Shown here: piece by piece, positions 47,963-55,998 of the stretch
How positions within the stretch are numbered: position 1 is the first letter of the stretch
Layout: each line of letters opens with the position of its first letter
NCBI RefSeq assembly: GCF_049985285.1
Contig: NZ_JBNIEU010000001.1
Location: forward strand, 620,001 to 684,000
From: Aestuariirhabdus sp049985285
GTDB taxonomy: Bacteria > Pseudomonadota > Gammaproteobacteria > Pseudomonadales > Aestuariirhabdaceae
DNA: 64,000 bases
Direction: 5' to 3'
Position numbers and translations under genes: made by a program
Notes under the pieces: generated by a model
What the model saw: only the letters and a program-made list of their open reading frames with translations
Databases searched by the model: none
Told to the model about the DNA's origin: nothing

Positions 47963-49429
47963 ATGACAGTAGAACAACTCGATGTGGTGATCATAGGCGC
48001 GGGGGTATCGGGTATCGGTGCCGGCTGCCACCTCACAATGAAAAACCCGCATCACAGCTTCGCCATTCTGGAAGGCCGCGACGCTATAGGCGGCACCTGG
48101 GATCTGTTCCGCTATCCCGGAGTGCGCTCCGACTCGGATATGTACACCTTCGGCTACAGCTTTCGGCCCTGGACCCAGCGCAAGGATATCGCCGATGCCT
48201 CGGATATCCTCAACTACCTGACCGACACGGCCGCCGAATACGGCGTCGATAAAAAAATTCGTTACCAACACCGGGTGACTGCGGCCAACTGGTGCCCGAG
48301 CGACCGACGCTGGACCGTATCGGGGACGCGCAATGGCGAAGAGTTCACCATAAGTTGCTGCTTCCTGATCACCTGCACCGGTTACTACAACTACGAACAG
48401 GGATACCTGCCGGAGTTTGCCGGTTATAACGACTACCGAGGCACCATCGCTCACCCCCAGCAGTGGCCCGAAGCGCTCGACTACAGCGGCAAAAAAGTAC
48501 TCGTCATCGGCAGCGGGGCCACCGCCATCACCATCGTTCCCGCCATGGCAAAAACCGCAGCGCAGGTGACGATGCTGCAACGCTCCCCCACCTATATTTT
48601 CAGCCGCCCCGCGATCGACCCCATTGCGGTATGGGTGAATCGGTTACTGCCCGAACGCCTTGCCTACAGGCTGTTACGCCTTAAAAATGCCCTGCTATCG
48701 GTCTATATCTACAGCCTCTCGAAGCGCAAACCCGACAAGGTGCGCACCTTTCTGCGCGACCAGGCCGCCGAAGCCGTGGGGCCTGGCATTGATGTCGAGC
48801 GTCACTTTACCCCCCGCTACAACCCCTGGGATCAGCGTATGTGCCTGATCCCCGACGGCGACCTGTTTGCCGCACTGCGTAGCGGCGACGCCACCATCGT
48901 GACCGACCAGATCGAACGCTTTACTGAAACCGGGGTCACTCTCACCAGCGGGGAGCAGATTGAAGCCGATATCATCGTTCCGGCCACCGGCCTGCAGGTC
49001 GAGTTTCTTGCCGGCATGAGCCTGTCGGTCGATGGCGAGCCTGTTCGCTTCAACGACCTTCTCAACTATCGCGGAATGATGTTTAACGAGCTGCCAAACC
49101 TGGCCACCGTATTTGGCTACACCAATGCCAGCTGGACCCTGAAAGCGGACCTCACCTGCGATTACGTCTGCCGCCTGTTAAACCACATGGACCAACACCG
49201 CTACGAAATCGCCATGCCATCGCTCGAACACTGCACCAAACACGAGCAATTCTCGGAGTTGGATCGCGCACCGATCGTCGATCTCTCCTCGGGATACATC
49301 CAGCGAGCACTGGACCGAATTCCGCAACAGGGGTCCGTCGCCCCCTGGCAGAATCACGACAATGTGATCAAGGATATGCTGACGATCCGTTATGGGAAAA
49401 TTGAGGATGGAGTGATGACATTTCGATAA
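47963..49429 (+). CDS. Flavin-containing monooxygenase (FMO/Baeyer-Villiger type)
   Basis: 488 aa. FAD motif VVIIGAGVSGIGAGCHL near 8-24, GGTWDLFRYPGVRSDSDMYTFGYSF (typical of the Baeyer-Villiger group), an NADPH-binding VLVIGSGATAITIVPAM near 180, and the ATG-containing VPATGLQVEF near 340. Probably oxidises a ketone, aldehyde or sulfide; no pathway partner nearby. The ATG at 47963 is chosen because the dinucleotide-binding fold begins there; the longer frame to 47741 shows no similarity. It is part of the block between nifA and nifB. Confidence 0.9.
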   Translation: MTVEQLDVVIIGAGVSGIGAGCHLTMKNPHHSFAILEGRDAIGGTWDLFRYPGVRSDSDMYTFGYSFRPWTQRKDIADASDILNYLTDTAAEYGVDKKIRYQHRVTAANWCPSDRRWTVSGTRNGEEFTISCCFLITCTGYYNYEQGYLPEFAGYNDYRGTIAHPQQWPEALDYSGKKVLVIGSGATAITIVPAMAKTAAQVTMLQRSPTYIFSRPAIDPIAVWVNRLLPERLAYRLLRLKNALLSVYIYSLSKRKPDKVRTFLRDQAAEAVGPGIDVERHFTPRYNPWDQRMCLIPDGDLFAALRSGDATIVTDQIERFTETGVTLTSGEQIEADIIVPATGLQVEFLAGMSLSVDGEPVRFNDLLNYRGMMFNELPNLATVFGYTNASWTLKADLTCDYVCRLLNHMDQHRYEIAMPSLEHCTKHEQFSELDRAPIVDLSSGYIQRALDRIPQQGSVAPWQNHDNVIKDMLTIRYGKIEDGVMTFR

Positions 49430-49498
49430 AGCTGACTCCGCTGTCACGAACAGATCAGAGGGGCGCGCAGGCAGCCTGCTGGAGAATCGGCCGCCCCC

Positions 49499-49885
49499 TT
49501 ACCCCAGCAGTTCGAGCAACAACGCCATCACGGCCACCGCCTGGGCCAGATAGGTGATGCCGGCCCCCAGCTGGCGCATCCGATGAGCCTTCCCAAGCAT
49601 GCCGTAGGCGTGCATCAACCGCGACAGGGTAAACCCCAGCACCAGCACCGCCAGCAGCGTCTCGGAGGCGCGGGCCATCGTCAGCGCCAGCAGCACCAGA
49701 GCAAACATCATCACCTGCTCCACCCCATTAGCGTGCACCCGAATCGCCAGCATCAACGGCTTGTTGCCGCCATCCCCGTAGGAGACCCGGTTTTTAATCC
49801 GCAACCGCGAGACGTTAATCGTCAACAACAACAGCAGCAGACCGTTGAGCGCCACACACAGGGAAAACCAGTAAAAATCGAACAT
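49499..49885 (-). CDS. MAPEG family membrane protein
   Basis: 128 aa, four hydrophobic segments. MAPEG pattern: LTINVSRLRIKNRVSYGDGGNKPLMLAIRVHANGVEQVMMFALVLLAL, with the RxxNxxE-like RVHANGVE motif and SRLMHAYGM. Relatives are glutathione-dependent membrane enzymes. Convergent with the monooxygenase gene 69 bp away. Confidence 0.87.
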   Translation of the reverse strand: MFDFYWFSLCVALNGLLLLLLTINVSRLRIKNRVSYGDGGNKPLMLAIRVHANGVEQVMMFALVLLALTMARASETLLAVLVLGFTLSRLMHAYGMLGKAHRMRQLGAGITYLAQAVAVMALLLELLG

Positions 49886-50055
49886 AGAGACTCCGAGTTA
49901 AAGGGCGACGACGCACCCAGGGGAAAGGGTTAATACTCGCGGGTAATATCACTTTATTCGCGACCCCGCGCAAAGGTTTTCAACCCCGGCGCAAGCACCT
50001 CCCTATAGAGAAATTTAACTATAGAAGGTGTTTACTGGTTGTGGGTAACACGGAC

Positions 50056-50145
50056 TTCTAACGCTGCAGTAACGGGCTGGCGCTGCGTAGCAGCGACAGT
50101 CCAGGACCAGCGCAGCTGGGCCGAAAGTTGACTGCCTTGTTAGGC
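50056..50145 (-). other. attC-like recombination site of an integron cassette
   Basis: On the minus strand the site begins GCCTAAC (50145-50139), followed by AAGGCAGT, and ends TTACTGCAGCGTTAGAA (50072-50056). The outer boxes GCCTAAC/GTTAGAA and inner boxes GCAGT/ACTGC can pair, and the middle is GC-rich with internal palindromes, as in attC sites. The last box departs from GTTRRRY at its final base. It lies just downstream of the minus-strand gene at 50165-50539. No integrase gene is in the window. Confidence 0.65.
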
Positions 50146-50164
50146 ATTTGCTTCGTGGGAACAA

Positions 50165-50539
50165 CTATTTTGAACACTTGTAAACTTCTCTAGCTTTTGC
50201 GCGTCCGTTGTCAGAACTGGCAAAGTCGAAGTATTGGGCAGATAGATCTGGTTCTAGTGTTATCGCATAATCATATGTTAAGTCTGTATCATCTAATCCC
50301 CAATCCCACCTCTTTTCGAGACCATCCATTCCATATCGAGCTGCTATGCGCTGATCAAAAACCTTTATGTAACTTTTTGAACCCCACTCGACTAGCCATA
50401 AAATATTTTCCTTCCCATAAGGCTTCTTACAAGACCATATGACTTTTTTGGGTTCGTTACTTTCCGCATTTCCGAAGAAAGCCATGCTCAACAGGAATAT
50501 GATGCTGGATAAAGCTAGTTTTTGACTCTTGAGGTTCAT
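50165..50539 (-). CDS. Secreted hypothetical protein in a gene cassette
   Basis: 124 aa, not recognised. Signal peptide at residues 1-25 (MNLKSQKLALSSIIFLLSMAFFGNA). The mature part has two cysteines (WSCKKPYGKEN and VYKCSK) that could pair, and many aromatic and acidic residues (KRWDWGLDDTDLTYDYAITLE). GGAGAG precedes the ATG. It is visibly richer in A/T than the nif genes around it and sits between an upstream GTTAGGC core (50564-50558 on this strand) and the attC-like site, the layout of a mobile cassette. Confidence 0.65.
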   Translation of the reverse strand: MNLKSQKLALSSIIFLLSMAFFGNAESNEPKKVIWSCKKPYGKENILWLVEWGSKSYIKVFDQRIAARYGMDGLEKRWDWGLDDTDLTYDYAITLEPDLSAQYFDFASSDNGRAKAREVYKCSK

Positions 50540-50557
50540 CTTCTCTCCTTGAAATAT

Positions 50558-50690
50558 GCCTAACAGCTTAATACTGAGCCGGCTTGTTTTGGCCGCGCAG
50601 CGAGATACCTATCACAACCGAAAGGTATTGAAATATTTAGAATTAATGGTCGCATCTGCCATTTCCCTCCGCTGAAAACGTGCCGGCTCA
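50558..50690. other. Cassette boundary core site and flanking inverted repeat
   Basis: GCCTAAC at 50558-50564 (GTTAGGC on the minus strand) marks the upstream boundary of the cassette. Beyond it TGAGCCGGC (50575-50583) and GCCGGCTCA (50682-50690) form a nine-base perfect inverted repeat about 100 bp apart, possibly a second, decayed attC. No gene is seen in 50540-50810. Confidence 0.45.
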
Positions 50691-50810
50691 TAGATACAAA
50701 GCGAGTGGCACAGTATCCAAACCGTTACCTTCCGCAATCTGTTGATATTGCTTGATATTTTCTGAGTTTACCAGTCCTGATCACGCCCAGCAGCCGATCC
50801 TGAAACTATT

Positions 50811-50835
50811 GGATGCCCGCCTACGCGGGCATGAC
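50811..50835. repeat. REP-like palindrome (GCCCGC-CTAC-GCGGGC)
   Basis: A six-base perfect stem with a four-base loop inside GGATGCCCGC...GCGGGCATGAC, the same form as widespread intergenic palindromes of proteobacteria. A single copy is in this window. Confidence 0.55.
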
Positions 50836-50929
50836 AGGAAGGTTGCGGCTGCACAGAGGAGGCAAGTAACACCACTCCCCCCTCTGAGCCGACAAGCGAC
50901 GGCTTTCTGTGTCGAAATAGGCCCGAAGG

Positions 50930-51180
50930 GGCGATGATGAACAGGATGTTCGAATGCCGCGAAGGCCATGGACGGCCAAGAGCGGCCGTCCGAGCCGGTT
51001 CGTGGGGGCAGGAGGCCCCCTCAAGACGCCCGAATTATTGAACCGTTGCGCCGTGGAGCCGAAGGCCGGCTTGGTGGGGGCGGCAGGGGATTCTTAAGGG
51101 GAGTGCCCGTGCACTCCCCTTGAGTCGCCCGGCGGGGCGAACCCCGCCAACGCAAACCCCACCGCGGCGAAGCCGCCCCC
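50930..51180. other. GC-rich structured DNA before the nifB promoter
   Basis: No gene seen. It begins with GAACA-GGA-TGTTC (about 50938-50950), followed by ATGCCGCGAAGGCCATGGACGGCC, related to the start of the 102-bp repeat. An 11-base perfect hairpin lies at 51096-51121 (loop CCGT) and a six-base hairpin TCGCCC/GGGCGA follows. Could be a repeat relic, a transcription barrier before nifB, or an RNA gene. Confidence 0.5.
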
Positions 51181-51214
51181 ATCGTCCCCTTCCCTACACC
51201 CCCACTCATCCTAG

Positions 51215-51230
51215 TGTCGACTTCCCGACA
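51215..51230. promoter_or_regulatory. NifA upstream activator sequence (nifB promoter)
   Basis: TGT-CGACTTCCCG-ACA, exact match to TGT-N10-ACA, 62 bp upstream of the -24 element. Confidence 0.84.
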
Positions 51231-51263
51231 AACCACGCCACCCACCTCAGGGCTAGCCAATAA

Positions 51264-51276
51264 AATCAATCACTTA
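51264..51276 (+). promoter_or_regulatory. IHF-type site in the nifB promoter
   Basis: AATCAATCACTTA, exact match to WATCAA-N4-TTR, 16 bp before the -24. Identical, with flanks, to the nifE element. Confidence 0.6.
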
Positions 51277-51292
51277 GCGCTCTGCGGTCGGC

Positions 51293-51307
51293 AGGCACGC
51301 TCTTTGC
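51293..51307 (+). promoter_or_regulatory. Sigma-54 promoter of nifB-fdxN-nifQ-draG
   Basis: AGGCAC-GCTCT-TTGC, one mismatch (first T to A) from the consensus. Start near 51319, about 40 bases before nifB. Confidence 0.82.
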
Positions 51308-51358
51308 TCTACTCAATCAACGGCACGCTATCATCCGCTAACATTCAAGGAGCCTGCG

Positions 51359-52816
51359 ATGGAACTGATCGCCCGCACAGCAACCCCACCCGCCACCGGC
51401 TGCAAGGCCAAGGGCTGCGGCAGCAGCGACGATGGCCTGGCCGGATTACCGGCCTCGGTCCGCGAACAGGTACAGAACCACCCCTGCTTCTCCGAAAACG
51501 CGCACCACCACTTCGCGCGAATGCACGTGGCGGTGGCTCCGGCGTGCAATATTCAGTGCAACTACTGCAACCGCAAATACGATTGCAGCAACGAGTCGCG
51601 CCCGGGGGTCGTGTCGGAAGTGCTGACTCCCGACGAGGCGGTTTACAAGGTAAAGGCGGTTGCCGCGGCCATTCCGCAGATGACCGTTCTAGGCATCGCC
51701 GGCCCCGGCGACCCGCTGGCCAACCCGGAGCGCACCTTCAATACTTTTCGCCAGCTCAGCGAACAGACCCCCGATATCAAACTTTGCGTCTCTACCAACG
51801 GCCTTCGGCTACCGGAGTTTGCCGACGAGATTGCGCGCTACAACATCCAGCACGTCACCATTACCATCAACTGCCTCGACCCGGAGATCGGCGCCAGCAT
51901 CTACCCCTGGATATTCTGGAACAACCGCCGCATTCGTGGCGTCAAGGCATCCAAGATTTTGATCCGAAATCAGCTCAAGGGGCTTGAAATGCTGGTCGAG
52001 CGTGGGGTGCTGGTTAAAGTAAACTCGGTGATGATTCCGGGTGTGAACGATCATCACCTTAAGGAAGTTAGCCGTGCAGTAAAAGACCGCGGTGCCTTTT
52101 TGCATAACGTCATGCCGCTGATCTCCGAGGCCGAGCATGGAACCTTTTATGGCGTTACCGGCCAGCGCGGGCCAACCAACGCAGAGCTCAGCGCACTGCA
52201 GGAGAGCTGCAGCGACTCCATGAGCATGATGCGCCACTGCCGCCAATGCCGGGCCGATGCCGTGGGGATGCTCGGTGAGGATCGGGGGCAGGAGTTCACC
52301 CTCGACAAGATCGCCGGCAAGGAGATCGATTACGCGGCGGCCATGGTGAAACGCGAGCGGGTGCAACGGGCCATCCTCGACACCCTGGCCGAGACTGCAC
52401 CGACCTCTATACCCGCAGCCGATACGGACTCTACCCTGCTGGCAGTGGCCAGCAAAAGCGGCCGTGTAGTGGACGAGCATTTTGGGCATGCGCGCCACTT
52501 CGCAATTTACCGCGTCGATGCCAACGGCAGCTCCTTTGTAGAGAACCGGGAGATCGAGCTCTACTGTAGTGGCGCTAACGAGTGTCCCGAGGAGGAGAAC
52601 CGCCTCGACGGACATATCGCTGCCCTCTCCGACTGCGCTGGCGTGCTTTGTTCGCGCATCGGAATTGGCCCCTGGCGACAGCTCGAACAAGCCGGAATTG
52701 AACCCAGTAGCAGCTACGCTCTCGATTCCATAGAGCAGTCCCTTACCAGCTTCTATCAGGAACTATCCGCACAGGGAAAACTGACAACAACTCACAAACA
52801 TCAGGCGATTGCCTAA
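51359..52816 (+). CDS. nifB: NifB, radical SAM FeMo-co precursor synthase
   Basis: 485 aa. Makes NifB-co, the Fe8S9C core of FeMo-co. Radical SAM motif CNIQCNYC near 62-69 (VAPACNIQCNYCNRKYDCSNES), GIAGPGDPLANPERTF, the C-terminal cysteines of this domain (MRHCRQCRADAVG), then a NifX-like domain from about residue 355 (TLLAVASKSGRVVDEHFGHARHF with HFG). The ATG at 51359 follows AAGGAG. First gene of nifB-fdxN-nifQ-draG, with a complete NifA/sigma-54 promoter. Confidence 0.98.
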   Translation: MELIARTATPPATGCKAKGCGSSDDGLAGLPASVREQVQNHPCFSENAHHHFARMHVAVAPACNIQCNYCNRKYDCSNESRPGVVSEVLTPDEAVYKVKAVAAAIPQMTVLGIAGPGDPLANPERTFNTFRQLSEQTPDIKLCVSTNGLRLPEFADEIARYNIQHVTITINCLDPEIGASIYPWIFWNNRRIRGVKASKILIRNQLKGLEMLVERGVLVKVNSVMIPGVNDHHLKEVSRAVKDRGAFLHNVMPLISEAEHGTFYGVTGQRGPTNAELSALQESCSDSMSMMRHCRQCRADAVGMLGEDRGQEFTLDKIAGKEIDYAAAMVKRERVQRAILDTLAETAPTSIPAADTDSTLLAVASKSGRVVDEHFGHARHFAIYRVDANGSSFVENREIELYCSGANECPEEENRLDGHIAALSDCAGVLCSRIGIGPWRQLEQAGIEPSSSYALDSIEQSLTSFYQELSAQGKLTTTHKHQAIA

Positions 52817-52829
52817 GGGGCGGTGAACC

Positions 52830-53120
52830 ATGTCATTAAGCATTACCGAACGCTGTGTTAACTGCTACGCTTGCATCGACCTGTGCCCAAGCAATGCGAT
52901 TACCCAGGGCACCACACAGTTTCACATTGACCCCCTGGGCTGCACCGAGTGCGCCGGCCATTATGCAGACCCGCAATGCGCCAGCATCTGCCCGGTTGAG
53001 GGTGCCCTGCTCGATGGCAGCGGGCAGGAGATCCATCCCCCCGGATCCCTCACCGCTATCCCTCCCACTATTCGCGTAACCGCCATGGATGGCCAACCCT
53101 CAAATACTGCATTGACATGA
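52830..53120 (+). CDS. fdxN: 2[4Fe-4S] ferredoxin (FdxN type) next to nifB
   Basis: 96 aa. Motifs CVNCYACIDLCPSNAI near residues 9-24 and CTECAGHYADPQCASICPVEGA near 39-60 (with the eight-residue loop), followed by a 35-residue tail without cysteines. FdxN-type ferredoxins give electrons to NifB. Follows nifB after 13 bp and overlaps nifQ (ATGA). Confidence 0.92.
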   Translation: MSLSITERCVNCYACIDLCPSNAITQGTTQFHIDPLGCTECAGHYADPQCASICPVEGALLDGSGQEIHPPGSLTAIPPTIRVTAMDGQPSNTALT

Positions 53121-53695
53121 GCCTCGCCCTTAACTTCCGCCCCGGCCGGGAAACGCAGTTTAACAACCTGATGTCCCACGCCCAGTTCCACCCCAACACC
53201 CGCGCCCTGGCGCAGATCATCGCCAGTTGGCATAGCGGACTGGGAGTACTGCCCAAGCGCCTCGGACTCTCCCGCGACAGCTTTTGCGAACTGCAGCGCG
53301 CCCACTTTGGCCTCGCCAAGGCGTGGCGACACGAACTCTACAACAGTCGCGAGCGCCTCGACGCGCGCCTTGACGACCTGCGCGAAGATCTGCTCAAACT
53401 ATTGCAGCTGCATGCCCGCGACGATAGCCCCTCCGTGCACTGGATCGCGCAGATGATCGCCACCGCCTGCCAGGGCAGTAATCACCTATGGGAGGACTTG
53501 GGGGTATGGGAGCGCAGCACACTGAGCGAACTTTTTTCCTATAATTTTCCCTCCCTGGCCGCACTCAATACCCGGGATATGAAATGGAAAAAATTTCTCT
53601 TCAAACAGCTGTGCGAGACCGAGGGGATCTACATCTGCCGGGCCCCAACCTGTGACCAATGCACCGATTTCGATGACTGCTTCGGACCCGAGTAA
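53117..53695 (+). CDS. nifQ: NifQ, molybdenum donor for FeMo-co synthesis
   Basis: 192 aa. NifQ carries an Fe-S-Mo cluster and gives molybdenum to NifEN/NifH. The signature C-X4-C-X2-C-X5-C is at the C-terminus (CRAPTCDQCTDFDDCF), preceded by NFPSLAALNTRDMKWKKFLFKQLCE, the family block. Its start overlaps the fdxN stop and its end overlaps draG by 23 or 44 bases. Confidence 0.96.
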   Translation: MSLALNFRPGRETQFNNLMSHAQFHPNTRALAQIIASWHSGLGVLPKRLGLSRDSFCELQRAHFGLAKAWRHELYNSRERLDARLDDLREDLLKLLQLHARDDSPSVHWIAQMIATACQGSNHLWEDLGVWERSTLSELFSYNFPSLAALNTRDMKWKKFLFKQLCETEGIYICRAPTCDQCTDFDDCFGPE

Positions 53696-54608
53696 CGCCA
53701 CAGCAAAACCGTCTGCACCCTCAGTGGCGGAACGGGTGCGCGGTAGCTATCTGGGGCTGGCGGTAGGAGACGCTCTGGGGGCGACGGTGGAGTTTATGAC
53801 CCCACGGGAGATCGCCCATGACTACGGCGTTCACCGCAATATAGTAGGAGGCGGCTGGCTTCGCCTTAAACCGGGACAGGTCACCGATGACACCACCATG
53901 GCCCTGGCGCTGGGCTCGGCACTCTTAGCCGATAGGTCTATCGACCCCCTCCCTATCGCCGAGGCCTTTAGCCAGTGGATGCGCGCCAAACCGGTGGATA
54001 TCGGTCACACCGTCCGCGCCGGCATTGCCCATTACCGCCGCACCGGTCACACCGCCATGCCCGAGGAGGAGATGAGCGCAGGCAACGGCGCCTGTATGCG
54101 CTGCTTGCCGATCGCCATCGCAACCTTTGGTCTCGATGAGACGCGCGTGCGGGCAGCATCACGAGCACAGGCGCACATTACCCACAACAATGCTCTGGCC
54201 GATGCCGGCACCGAGGCGGTGATCCTGATGTTGCACGGATTATGGCGCGGTGAAACCCTGCATCAACAACTGGCCCAGCACGTACAGCCCCTTGCAGAAA
54301 AACATCCTGCCTACGGTTTCCGCCGCCGCCCCTGCCTTAACCCCACCGGGTTTATGGGGCATAGCCTACGCGTGGTGTTCGAGGCGCTGTTCGATAGCGA
54401 CAATATCGAGCAATGCCTGATCGAGGTGGTCAACCGGGGGGGCGATGCCGACACCACCGGCGCCATCGCCGGCATGCTAGCGGGGGCAGCCTATGGAGAA
54501 AACGATATTCCTTCACGTTGGCTAGACGCACTCGATCCTGACATTAGCCAGCAGTGCATCAGCCAGGCCAACCGCCTGCTGGGGCTGGCACCGCTGGAAG
54601 TCCGTTAA
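53673..54608 (+). CDS. draG: DraG, dinitrogenase reductase ADP-ribosylglycohydrolase
   Basis: 311 aa. Removes ADP-ribose from NifH, reversing DraT. Landmarks: GSYLGLAVGDALGATVEFM near residue 24, TDDTTMALALGSAL (metal-binding DDT) near 60, and the second metal site NRGGDADTTGAIAGMLAGA near 250-268. Start uncertain: ATG at 53673 is taken as it overlaps nifQ less; an ATG at 53652 in the same frame is possible and neither has a clear ribosome site. It is in the nifB operon, far from draT; in other bacteria DraG is sequestered by GlnK-AmtB, both encoded here at the right end. Confidence 0.93.
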   Translation: MTASDPSNATAKPSAPSVAERVRGSYLGLAVGDALGATVEFMTPREIAHDYGVHRNIVGGGWLRLKPGQVTDDTTMALALGSALLADRSIDPLPIAEAFSQWMRAKPVDIGHTVRAGIAHYRRTGHTAMPEEEMSAGNGACMRCLPIAIATFGLDETRVRAASRAQAHITHNNALADAGTEAVILMLHGLWRGETLHQQLAQHVQPLAEKHPAYGFRRRPCLNPTGFMGHSLRVVFEALFDSDNIEQCLIEVVNRGGDADTTGAIAGMLAGAAYGENDIPSRWLDALDPDISQQCISQANRLLGLAPLEVR

Positions 54609-55300
54609 TACGCCTCTGACAGAATCTGTGCCCGCCGCTTCCGATAATCACGCTCGCTGATCAGGCCTCCACCATAAAGTGCCTCTACCTTTTTTAACCG
54701 TTTTGTCGTGTTATTGAGCGAGGGCGTTGAGGAGAGCCGCTTTACCAGATACCCGTCATAAAACATCTTGTTGATGTTCTTGGTCATCGCGGTTTCCGCC
54801 AGTGCCCGCAGTGTCTCTACATCGCCAAAGATTCCGGCGCCAACACCGGGCTCTACCTCATCGGTCCGATAGCTTCTGCTGTAAACCTTGCGGGAAGTAC
54901 GATTATCAATCAGCGCCACCTCGGCATGGGCGTGGGCCTCTCGATTGAAGTAATAGCTGCAATCGAACTTGGTCAGCACGACCTGCAGTCTATAAGGTGC
55001 GCTGTCCGACTCAGTAAAGAGTCCACTGCGTTTCAGGGCCTCGGTATAGGCTACTTGCACCACCACCTCGGTTTTATCCTCTGTTCTCAGGGTTTTTAAA
55101 CGGTTTCCAAATCCTCCCCGAATTGCTCCCAGCCAGTGGGGATCGGTTCCCCGCTCGTCCATCACCTCCACCCGGTTTATCACCGGCTCGGCTCCTGCAA
55201 CGACAACCCCCCGGTCTGTGTAGTCGATATCTGCTTTGTAGTTCATTGAGCAGCCACCCAAGACCAGCATCGCCAACAGCGCAATTCCCACTTTTTTCAT
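54605..55300 (-). CDS. Lipoprotein of unknown function
   Basis: 231 aa. Lipoprotein signal MKKVGIALLAMLVLGGCSMN with lipobox LGGC (cysteine 17). The body (VVQVAYTEALKRSGLF, YRLQVVLTKFDCSYYFNREAHAHAEVALIDNRTSRKVYSRSY) recalls YajG-like lipoproteins; the last 35 residues (VEALYGGGLISERDYRKRRAQIL) form a SHOCT-like short helix pair. The ATG at 55300 follows AGGGGT. Overlaps the draG stop convergently by four bases. Function unknown. Confidence 0.75.
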   Translation of the reverse strand: MKKVGIALLAMLVLGGCSMNYKADIDYTDRGVVVAGAEPVINRVEVMDERGTDPHWLGAIRGGFGNRLKTLRTEDKTEVVVQVAYTEALKRSGLFTESDSAPYRLQVVLTKFDCSYYFNREAHAHAEVALIDNRTSRKVYSRSYRTDEVEPGVGAGIFGDVETLRALAETAMTKNINKMFYDGYLVKRLSSTPSLNNTTKRLKKVEALYGGGLISERDYRKRRAQILSEAY

Positions 55301-55455
55301 TGTCACCCCTACCCCTGATTGTTGTTATCGCGATACGACCGTTAAAACGGTACGTTCGTGCGACAAAACTTTACCCTATTAGGGTAGGGATTAAAGTGAC
55401 CAGGATCAGCAGAGTCCGACCATCCAAAATTCTGTGATCGCGTGCCCAATACGCC

Positions 55456-55935
55456 CTAAAGCCCCATTTCACTTAACCCCGCATGATCATCCGGCCGTCT
55501 GCCCTGGGGCCAGTGGAACTTGCGCTCGTATTCCGCGATCGGCAGATCGTTGATGCTGGCGTAGCGTTTGTGCATCAGGCCGTTGGCGTCGAACTCCCAG
55601 TTCTCGTTGCCGTAGGCGCGAAACCAGTTGCCCTCGATGTCGCAGTATTCGTAGGCGAAGCGTACCGCGATACGATGGCCTTCGAAGGCCCACAGCTCCT
55701 TGATCAGGCGATACTCCTGCTCCCGCTTCCACTTGCCTTCAAGCAGCGCCTCAATCTGATCGCGGCCCATTGGAAACTCGGTTCGATTACGCCACAGGCT
55801 GTCCCGGGTGTAAGCCAGCGCGACCCGCGCCGGATCTCGGCTGTTCCAACCATCTTCGGCAAGGCGCACTTTTGCTAGCGCCGTGTCGCGGGTAAAGGGC
55901 GGCAGGGGGTAACGTTTTTCATCCGTAGATTTCAT
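55456..55935 (-). CDS. DUF1348 (SnoaL/NTF2-like) protein
   Basis: 159 aa. NTF2-like fold of the DUF1348 group: PPFTRDTALAKVRLAEDGWNSRDPARVALAYTRDSLWRNR, ALLEGKWKREQEYRLIKELWAFEGHRIAVRFAYEYCD, ENWEFDANGLMHKRYASIND. Members are found widely next to oxidoreductases; function unknown. It precedes, in the same direction, no other gene closely; the next upstream gene is the flavin/ferredoxin fusion. Confidence 0.88.
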   Translation of the reverse strand: MKSTDEKRYPLPPFTRDTALAKVRLAEDGWNSRDPARVALAYTRDSLWRNRTEFPMGRDQIEALLEGKWKREQEYRLIKELWAFEGHRIAVRFAYEYCDIEGNWFRAYGNENWEFDANGLMHKRYASINDLPIAEYERKFHWPQGRRPDDHAGLSEMGL

Positions 55936-55998
55936 GATAGATCCTCTTCTTTATAAATTTTGCTGGGCGCCTGTTAAAGCTTGTCGAGCCACGGCTAG

